18,547 bases of DNA, taken from positions 1-18,547 of the forward strand of contig CAZUAI010000103.1 in the NCBI GenBank assembly GCA_964617875.1, in the 5' to 3' direction. Shown in pieces: positions 13,407 through 18,547 of this stretch. Within the stretch, counting starts at the first letter, position 1. Each line of letters opens with the position of its first letter. The DNA is from CAZMVY01 sp964617875 (GTDB lineage: Bacteria > Planctomycetota > Phycisphaerae > UBA1845 > PWPN01). The notes under the pieces were generated by a model. It saw only the letters and a program-made list of their open reading frames with translations. It had not been told where the DNA came from and did not search any database. The position numbers and the translations under genes were made by a program.

Positions 13407-14498
13407 ATGATTGACGACATCGAAAACCGGCTGAAGACCGTGGGGACAACCTACGTCCGAATCGGCGACATGATACCTCGCTGGACCGAGGCGGAATCGA
13501 CGAACGGGCCTGCCCGGCGGCGCTTGAGCACGATCGAGGTCGCCGGACGGCCCTACGCCGTGAGCGACCGCTTCCTGCGGTCGTTGGCCCTGCGATTCCA
13601 CGTCGGCAGCGAGTTCTTCCGGTACTTCACGCCCGACGAGGTCTTCGAGCGGGTCCAGCGGGTACACCCGCGGACCACCGTGCGCCTGACCACCGACCGC
13701 GACACGGCCCTCGGAATGTCGAACCCCTCGCGGCCGTACGTCTCGCCGGGCGAATTGTGCGGCCTGTTGCGCGGCCAGCGCGGGCGCCTCACGGGCATCG
13801 ACTACCACAACGGCGTCGTCACGAGCACGCACCGGATGGATGAGGCCTCCTGGTCGATCGGCCGCGACCTTTTCTCGTCCACCTTCACGTTCGAGACGCC
13901 GATCGACGGAATCGGCCTCCCGTCGGTGTACCTGTCGGTCGTCCGGCTGATCTGTGCGAACGGCATGATCGCATACGCGCCCGCGTTCCGCACCGAAATC
14001 CCGCTCGGCAGGAACGCCGACGACGGCGTCGCGGAGCCCCTCGGCCGGGCGATGGACTGCTTCTCGAACGAGGAGGGATACGCGGCCTTTCGCGACCGGC
14101 TCGAGATGGCCCGCAAGTCGGAAGCCAGCGTGTACGAGGTGCGGATGCTCTGCCGGGCCATCTCACGCGACTTGGATCCGAAGAAGCGGGCGGACGGCCA
14201 CGTGATCTTCGATCGGCTCTGGAAACTGACGGGCGACCTCGCGACGAAATACGGCGTGGCGAGCGACGAGGCCATCAGCCGCAAGAAGCAGAGCATGCTC
14301 CCGATGGACTGCACGGTGTACGACCTCCTGACGTTCGCGACCGAAATCACGAGCCACCACGCGGACAAGCTGCAGGGCAACGCCCGGACCGTCGGCTGGG
14401 TCGGCCAGACGCTCGCCAACGAGTTCGACCTCGAGGGAAGCCTCCTCGAGGGAAACGCCTACGAGCGCTATCGGACGCCGGCGTATTACCTCAACTGA
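13407..14498 (+). CDS. DUF932-like phage/plasmid-type protein
   Basis: The 363-residue protein resembles DUF932 proteins, which occur in phages, plasmids and islands and have no settled function. Features are a serine/arginine N-terminal region with VAGRPYAVSDRFLRSLALRF, a central YHNGVVTSTHRMDEASWSIG, and VYLSVVRLICANGMIAYAPA (about 172-191), which matches the family's conserved CxN segment. A C-terminal helical region follows (VYDLLTFATEITSHHADKLQ). There is no signal peptide or membrane helix, so it should be cytosolic. ATG 13407 has AAGGGA about 5 nt upstream. The helicase gene follows on the same strand after 96 nt. The DUF932 call rests on remembered motifs only. Confidence 0.6.
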   Translation: MIDDIENRLKTVGTTYVRIGDMIPRWTEAESTNGPARRRLSTIEVAGRPYAVSDRFLRSLALRFHVGSEFFRYFTPDEVFERVQRVHPRTTVRLTTDRDTALGMSNPSRPYVSPGELCGLLRGQRGRLTGIDYHNGVVTSTHRMDEASWSIGRDLFSSTFTFETPIDGIGLPSVYLSVVRLICANGMIAYAPAFRTEIPLGRNADDGVAEPLGRAMDCFSNEEGYAAFRDRLEMARKSEASVYEVRMLCRAISRDLDPKKRADGHVIFDRLWKLTGDLATKYGVASDEAISRKKQSMLPMDCTVYDLLTFATEITSHHADKLQGNARTVGWVGQTLANEFDLEGSLLEGNAYERYRTPAYYLN

Positions 14499-14594
14499 AC
14501 CCTTGAGCCGAAGACGGCGGAACACGGAGAACAGGAAAGCGGCAAAGCGAGAACGCGAAAAGGCGAAACAGACGCAGCAGGGAGGTTGCGCAAC
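14499..14594. other. Short-period purine-rich spacer between the DUF932 and helicase genes
   Basis: The spacer is a run of degenerate GCGAAA/GCAAAG-type words (for example AAAGCGGCAAAGCGAGAACG near 14536), ending in the Shine-Dalgarno GGAGG at 14581-14585 for the next gene. No terminator is seen, so co-transcription of the two genes is plausible. Its style resembles the imuB insert at 2283-2370. Confidence 0.5.
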
Positions 14595-15821
14595 ATGATG
14601 GAACGGCAACAACGGAACGATCACGACCGCGCCGATGCAGGGTCGGCGATTCACCGTGGCCGCCCGCCCGCCGTACGGGAAGGTCGCCCACCGGCTGACC
14701 ACGCCCTGCAGCAACGCGACTACCAGGACCGCGTGGTGGACAAGGTCGTCGGCTTCTTCGAGGCCGGCGACGCGTCCGTGATGATCGAAAGCCCCACCGG
14801 CAGCGGCAAGACCATCATGGCCCTCCGCGTGCTGAAGCACTTCGAGGAACGCTACGGCCTCCGGGCGAACTGGGTGGCGATGCGCCGCAACCTCCTGCGG
14901 CAGGTGGCCGAGGCGAACGCGCGGCACTTCGGTCTGCGGAACCTGCGGCCCGTGAGCATGTTCGCGAAGGCGCCGCCGACGGCGGACATCACCGTCGTGG
15001 ACGAGGCGCAGCACGACGCGACCGCCTCCTGCATCCACATCCACAACATCAGCGGCAGCCGCTTCATCCTGGGGCTTTCGGCCACGCCCTACCGCACCGA
15101 CACGCTCAAGCTCGCGTTCAAACGCGTGGTCAGGGACGCCGGCATCCACAGGCTGATCCAGGAGGGCTGGCTGTGCCCATACCGCCACTGGGCCCTCGAG
15201 GAATGGACGCCGTCGAGCGTGGCGCGGGCATACCTGGCCGGGCGGTCGGCCTGGGGCAAGAGCGTCGCGTTCTTCCAGACGATCGGGCAGTGTTGCGAAT
15301 TCGCGGAGATCCTGGCCCGGACAGGGGTGCATTGCGAGGTCGTGACTGCGGAAACGGACCGCGAGACGCAACTCGACGCCTTCGACGCGGGGGCGTTCCC
15401 CATCGTGGCGAACGTGGCGATCCTGAACGAGGGGTTCGACTGCCCGGACCTGCGAACCGTGTTCGTCAGGGATGCGTCGAAACTCCCCACCGTCCAGATG
15501 GCCGGCCGTGCCTTTCGCACCCACGCGGGCAAAACGCACTGCAATGTCGTGCAGAGCGCCAAGGCCCCGTGGCAGTTCACGCGCACGGCACGCCCGGCGC
15601 AGGCCTTCACGCACCGCGACGGACGCTGGCTCGCCCTGAACAACGCCGACGCCGTCGATGCGACGGCGCAGCGAATGGCAAAGACCATCGCCGCACTGGA
15701 CGTGCGGCTGCCGCGATACCTCCTCTTGAGGTCGCCTCAAGGCCGTCCGGCCGGAGGAGTCGGGGTGTTTCGCGGGCACCCGTCGGCCCCGCGCCGACGC
15801 CATCGGCCGGACATTCCATGA
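14595..15821 (+). CDS. Compact SF2 DEAD/DEAH-type helicase
   Basis: This is a 408-residue superfamily 2 ATPase. Motifs in order: Q-type region RDYQDRVVDKVV (41-52), Walker A SPTGSGKT (66-73), motif II DEAQH (136-140), motif III LSATPYRTD (161-169), motif V ILNEGFDCPDL (276-286) and motif VI QMAGRAFR (301-308). Both RecA-like domains are therefore present, with no extra nuclease domain. ATG 14595 has GGAGG at 9-nt spacing; an upstream in-frame TTG (14586) is less likely. The first ~35 residues and the last ~30 (after RLPRYLLL) are low-complexity. It probably works with the DUF932 protein. Substrate (DNA or RNA) is unknown. Confidence 0.85.
   Translation: MMERQQRNDHDRADAGSAIHRGRPPAVREGRPPADHALQQRDYQDRVVDKVVGFFEAGDASVMIESPTGSGKTIMALRVLKHFEERYGLRANWVAMRRNLLRQVAEANARHFGLRNLRPVSMFAKAPPTADITVVDEAQHDATASCIHIHNISGSRFILGLSATPYRTDTLKLAFKRVVRDAGIHRLIQEGWLCPYRHWALEEWTPSSVARAYLAGRSAWGKSVAFFQTIGQCCEFAEILARTGVHCEVVTAETDRETQLDAFDAGAFPIVANVAILNEGFDCPDLRTVFVRDASKLPTVQMAGRAFRTHAGKTHCNVVQSAKAPWQFTRTARPAQAFTHRDGRWLALNNADAVDATAQRMAKTIAALDVRLPRYLLLRSPQGRPAGGVGVFRGHPSAPRRRHRPDIP
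15725..15741. repeat. Perfect hairpin inside the helicase 3' end
   Basis: CTTGAGG (15725-15731), loop TCG, CCTCAAG (15735-15741). It falls where the helicase protein turns into a low-complexity tail, hinting that the last ~30 codons derive from inserted or former intergenic DNA. Confidence 0.5.
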
Positions 15822-15977
15822 TAAAATTGATACTTACATCTTGGCTAAACTGCAAGCTCGCAGGGCACAGAAATAAGCGCAACATCATTATTATAAGAAT
15901 GTTACAGACGAAATCAAAAACAACGAGAGCCCAAAAAACTAACTGAACACCCCTGAATAGAGAAAGAAAAAACTTAC

Positions 15978-15988
15978 CTGTCTGACAG
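15978..15988. promoter_or_regulatory. Candidate operator dyad
   Basis: CTGTC-T-GACAG is a perfect inverted repeat ending 8 nt before the -35 box of the PEP-CTERM promoter, a position suited to an activator or repressor. No regulator is assigned. Confidence 0.3.
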
Positions 15989-15996
15989 AAAAAGGC

Positions 15997-16025
15997 TTGC
16001 ATTTTGATCGTGAGTGGAGGATAAT
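15997..16025 (+). promoter_or_regulatory. Putative promoter of the PEP-CTERM protein gene
   Basis: TTGCAT (15997-16002), a 17-nt spacer and GATAAT (16020-16025). The -10 matches at 5 of 6 positions; the -35 is weaker (3 of 6). Transcription would begin near 16032, giving a GC-rich structured leader of about 95 nt. Confidence 0.45.
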
Positions 16026-16125
16026 ACCGGCTGTTGGGGAAGGGCTCGCGCGAGTCGCGCCGTAGCCCCGGAAGAGGGAGTAGGACATAGGGAAAGGTTG
16101 TAGGCTTCGCGCCAGGAGGTCGGGA

Positions 16126-16842
16126 ATGCGATTATCTCACTTCATCGTATGTCTCACCTTGGTGGTGCTCATCTTGCCCCTTCACGCGGCACTCGGGCAG
16201 GGGCTGTCCATCAAGGTGGAAACCGAAGGCGCACCGCAGCCGTGGTTGACTTCGCCGAACGGCGTGCTCGGACCCGGCGGCGCCTACCACTACCAGGGCA
16301 GTTGGACGAACGCCCAGGGGCTGTGGCAGTGCGACTGGGACATCACGGCCAAGGCGGATCCGTGGGTCAGCGCGAACATCACGTTCCTGAACTCGACCGC
16401 GAATCCGCAGATCTACACCGTGACCATCACACAGCCGATCATGCCCCCGATCACGCCGACTACGCTGATCGGCGGCTCGATGGGCGGCTCCGTCACGGAC
16501 GCGAACTTCAGCGGAACGGGCATCCTGAGCACCGTATCGCCCACGCCGCTGTACCAGGCGTTCCTGGACAACACGCCGGTGCTACCGATCTACCCGCACC
16601 CGACGTCGTACACGTTCGCCTTCGCGGGCCAGACGGTGTCGATCCCTGCCGTGAACGTGGGCCTGCCTGGTCCGTCGATCCCGTCGGGGCCTGTGCTCAG
16701 CACCATCAGCATCCAGCACAGGTTCCTCCTGTCGGCGGGCGACTCGATGGCCTTGACCAGCTTCTTCGTCGTCACGCCGGAGCCGGCCACGCTGGCGCTG
16801 CTCGCGCTGGGCGGCCTGACGGTGATGCGGCGCAGACGCTGA
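16126..16842 (+). CDS. PEP-CTERM domain secreted protein
   Basis: The 238-residue protein has an N-terminal signal peptide (hydrophobic FIVCLTLVVLILPLHAALG, cleavage about 21-24) and a textbook PEP-CTERM tail: TPEPATLALLALGGLTVM and then RRRR (PEP motif at 218-220, hydrophobic helix, basic cluster). Such tails are recognised by exosortase, which processes the protein at the membrane for release or surface placement. The middle is threonine/proline-rich with beta-type stretches (WQCDWDITAKADPWVSANIT) and no catalytic domain that I recognise. The Shine-Dalgarno AGGAGG (16114-16119) fixes the start. No exosortase gene is in the window. It appears to be a single-gene transcript, bounded by its own promoter and terminator. 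Confidence 0.88.
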   Translation: MRLSHFIVCLTLVVLILPLHAALGQGLSIKVETEGAPQPWLTSPNGVLGPGGAYHYQGSWTNAQGLWQCDWDITAKADPWVSANITFLNSTANPQIYTVTITQPIMPPITPTTLIGGSMGGSVTDANFSGTGILSTVSPTPLYQAFLDNTPVLPIYPHPTSYTFAFAGQTVSIPAVNVGLPGPSIPSGPVLSTISIQHRFLLSAGDSMALTSFFVVTPEPATLALLALGGLTVMRRRR

Positions 16843-16869
16843 GGCCCTGCCTCTGTTTATGAACAACCC

Positions 16870-16911
16870 AAGCCGGGATCGGCCATGTGCCGGTCCCGGC
16901 TTCTTTATTTT
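16870..16911 (+). terminator. Intrinsic terminator of the PEP-CTERM gene
   Basis: AAGCCGGGATCGGC (16870-16883), loop CATGT, GCCGGTCCCGGCTT (16889-16902) form a 14-bp stem with one T-G wobble, followed by the T-rich run CTTTATTTT. It lies 28 nt after the stop codon. Confidence 0.85.
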
Positions 16912-16959
16912 CTCGCCGCAACGCAAGGAACGACGGCCGCGAGCGGCCTTGCCGCTCCT

Positions 16960-16988
16960 TTGAGCGGGCGCTGCGTTGCCTGTAGAAT
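16960..16988 (+). promoter_or_regulatory. Putative promoter of the Gfo/Idh/MocA gene
   Basis: TTGAGC (16960-16965), a 17-nt spacer and TAGAAT (16983-16988). The -35 matches at 4 of 6 positions and the -10 at 5 of 6. A start near 16995 leaves a leader of about 32 nt that includes AAGGAGG (17014-17020). Confidence 0.5.
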
Positions 16989-17026
16989 CCGGTCCCTGGG
17001 CCGGGCGACGCAGAAGGAGGTTTGCC

Positions 17027-18451
17027 ATGAACGCAAAAACGAATCGGCGACAGTTCCTCAAGACGACCGCGGCCGCCGGCATCGGCTACTGGATCGCCGA
17101 ACGGCGGATCCGGGCCGAGGGCCGTTCGCCCAACGAGAAGCTCAACATCGCCGCCATCGGCTGCGGCGGCAAGGGCCGCACCGACATCGAACATTGCAGC
17201 AGCGAGAACATCGTCGCCCTCTGCGATGTGGACGACAGCCAGACCGGCAAGCAGGCCCAGAAGTACCCCAGGGCGAAGCGCTACCGCGACTTCCGCAGGA
17301 TGCTCGAGGAGATGGCCAGGGAGATCGACGCCGTCACCATCAGCACACCCGACCACCAGCACGCCGTCGCCGCGATGATGGCGATGAAGATGGGAAAGCA
17401 CGTGTACTGCCAGAAGCCGCTGACGCACGACGTCTACGAGGCCCGCGCCCTGACCGAGGCGGCGGCGAAATACAAGGTCGCCACGCAGATGGGCAACCAG
17501 GGCACCGCGGAGGACGGCCTCCGCGAGGCCGTCGAGGTCGTCCGCGCCGGCACCCTCGGCGCCGTCCGCGAGGTCCACGTCTGGACGAACCGTCCGGTAT
17601 GGCCGCAGGGCACGGCGGCGCTGCTCGCGCTGGCCGGCGTGCAGGCCGCCCTGCACGGCCGACGCGACGACGCCGACGCGGTCCCCAGGGACCTCGACTG
17701 GGACCTCTGGCTCGGAACGGCCCCGGAACGCCGCTACTACCGCGACGTCTATCACCCGTTCAAGTGGCGCGGCTGGTGGGACTTCGGCTGCGGGGCGCTG
17801 GGCGACATGGCCTGCCACACGGCGAACATGGCCTTCATGGCGTGCCGCCTCGGCTACCCGACGAGCGTCGAGGCCGAGTGCTCCGAGTTCAACCCGGAAA
17901 CGTTCCCCATGTGGAGCGTGATCCGGTACGATTTCCCCGCACGGGACGGGATGCCGCCGCTGAAGTGGACGTGGTACGACGGCGGCAGGGACAAGCCCGC
18001 CTGGGTCAACCGCAAGCTCAAGGAACTCGCGCACGGAATGGAAATCTCCGGAAGCGGCTCGATGATCATCGGCGAGAAGGCCACCCTCTTCTCGCCCAAC
18101 GACTACGGCGCGAAGTACTACCTGCTCTTCGGCGACGAAAAGCCGATCGGCCCGCTGCCCGACGCGAAACTGCACAAGGCCCCGGACCCCACGCTGCCCC
18201 GCGCACCCGGCTCGCGCAACGAGCAGAGCAAACGCCACTACCTCGAATGGATCCTGGCGTGCAAGGGCGGCCCGCCGGCGATGGCGAGCTTCGCCTACGC
18301 CGGCCCCCTGACCGAAACCGTGGTGCTCGGCAATGTCGCCCTTCGCGCCGGCCGCAAGATCGAGTGGGACGGCCCCAACATGAAGATCACGAATGCCAGA
18401 GAGCCCAACCAGTACCTGCGCCGCGAATACCGCAAGGGCTGGGAGCTGTAA
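17027..18451 (+). CDS. Tat-exported Gfo/Idh/MocA family oxidoreductase
   Basis: This is a 474-residue NAD(P)-dependent dehydrogenase-like protein of the Gfo/Idh/MocA family; the substrate, probably a sugar or inositol derivative, cannot be read from sequence. The N-terminus NRRQFLKTTAAAGIG is a twin-arginine signal, so the folded protein should be exported. The Rossmann loop AAIGCGGKGRTDI (42-54), ALCDVDD (64-70), STPDHQHAVAAMMAMKMGKH (106-125) and CQKPL (128-132, in place of EKP) follow. GALGDMACHT holds the likely catalytic D/H pair. AAGGAGG (17014-17020) with 6-nt spacing sets the start at 17027; a start at 16976 would bury the Tat motif. It has its own promoter. Tat-exported members are greatly expanded in Planctomycetota. 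Confidence 0.92.
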   Translation: MNAKTNRRQFLKTTAAAGIGYWIAERRIRAEGRSPNEKLNIAAIGCGGKGRTDIEHCSSENIVALCDVDDSQTGKQAQKYPRAKRYRDFRRMLEEMAREIDAVTISTPDHQHAVAAMMAMKMGKHVYCQKPLTHDVYEARALTEAAAKYKVATQMGNQGTAEDGLREAVEVVRAGTLGAVREVHVWTNRPVWPQGTAALLALAGVQAALHGRRDDADAVPRDLDWDLWLGTAPERRYYRDVYHPFKWRGWWDFGCGALGDMACHTANMAFMACRLGYPTSVEAECSEFNPETFPMWSVIRYDFPARDGMPPLKWTWYDGGRDKPAWVNRKLKELAHGMEISGSGSMIIGEKATLFSPNDYGAKYYLLFGDEKPIGPLPDAKLHKAPDPTLPRAPGSRNEQSKRHYLEWILACKGGPPAMASFAYAGPLTETVVLGNVALRAGRKIEWDGPNMKITNAREPNQYLRREYRKGWEL

Positions 18452-18483
18452 TCGCCACGGCCCCGAACCGTTGAAAAACGAAA

Positions 18484-18500
18484 GGGTTCAGCATGAACCC
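18484..18500. terminator. Small hairpin after the oxidoreductase gene
   Basis: GGGTTC (18484-18489), loop AGCAT, GAACCC (18495-18500), 33 nt past the stop codon. The stem is perfect but short, and no T-run follows, so terminator function is uncertain. Confidence 0.35.
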
Positions 18501-18547
18501 CCAAGTTGCATAATCCGCACCTCGCACGAGCGAAGATCGTACGGATG

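Larger units (their letters stand above)
15822..16125. other. AT-rich island followed by the promoter and leader of the PEP-CTERM gene
   Basis: From about 15822 to 16015 base composition shifts sharply to A/T, unlike all the rest of the window. No recognisable gene is present. A perfect dyad CTGTCTGACAG (15978-15988) sits just upstream of the promoter at 15997-16025. The leader then returns to high GC and includes the palindrome CTCGCGCGAG (16045-16054). Confidence 0.75.

Noticed and set aside
15818..15946. A 42-residue basic ORF starting at an ATGA overlap with the helicase stop
   Set aside because: It lies wholly in the AT-rich island, has no Shine-Dalgarno and no family resemblance, and its composition follows the local A/T bias. 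The overlap looks accidental.
1..18547. tRNA or rRNA genes
   Set aside because: No cloverleaf with a matching acceptor stem and T-loop, and no rRNA-like segment, was seen on either strand by eye.

Overview
The window is GC-rich bacterial chromosome. Several features point to Planctomycetota, possibly a Phycisphaerae-like lineage: a Tat-exported Gfo/Idh/MocA oxidoreductase of the kind multiplied in that phylum, a PEP-CTERM secreted protein, a CapB/CapC poly-gamma-glutamate locus, and many short GC-rich intergenic repeats. This placement is inference; the window holds no rRNA or other marker that fixes it.

Layout. (1) 3-188 (+) is the 3' end of an unrecognised gene. (2) 413-6103 (+) is the imuA-imuB-dnaE2 mutasome operon for damage-induced mutagenesis. 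It has a good sigma70-type promoter at 328-356 and overlapping genes, and its proteins carry several in-frame low-complexity inserts. (3) 6097-9744 (-) is a converging housekeeping operon, miaB-cmk-plsC-ispH. Its last gene overlaps the dnaE2 stop by 7 nt. (4) 9981-12795 (-) is a tightly coupled poly-gamma-glutamate operon: pgsB (CapB ligase), pgsC (CapC) and a PgsW-like membrane protein, with no CapA. The 3' end of the third gene carries a 110-bp insertion or duplication bounded by 15-bp direct repeats and containing a 52-nt palindrome. (5) 12796-13406 is gene-free and repeat-rich. (6) 13407-15821 (+) is a two-gene cassette: a DUF932-like phage/plasmid-type protein and a compact SF2 helicase. 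(7) 15822-16125 starts with an AT-rich island and then gives the promoter and leader of a PEP-CTERM protein gene (16126-16842), which ends in a clear intrinsic terminator. (8) 17027-18451 (+) encodes the Tat-exported oxidoreductase, with its own promoter.

How the genes work together. ImuA, ImuB and DnaE2 form a translesion synthesis unit; ImuB shows a clamp-binding motif and DnaE2 keeps the three polymerase aspartates. The minus-strand housekeeping cluster serves tRNA modification, CMP phosphorylation, phospholipid acylation and the last step of the MEP isoprenoid pathway. PgsB, PgsC and PgsW probably make an envelope or secreted polyglutamate. The DUF932-helicase pair sits between a repeat-rich block and an AT-rich block, which suggests an acquired cassette.

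The most unusual points are the insert-laden mutasome genes, three inserts of which share the 13-mer AGCGACGG[G/C/A]GCGA and the peptide SDGA[T/S]; the shortened N-terminus of ImuB; the direct-repeat-bounded palindrome that seems to have cut short the PgsW-like protein; and the DUF932-helicase pair.
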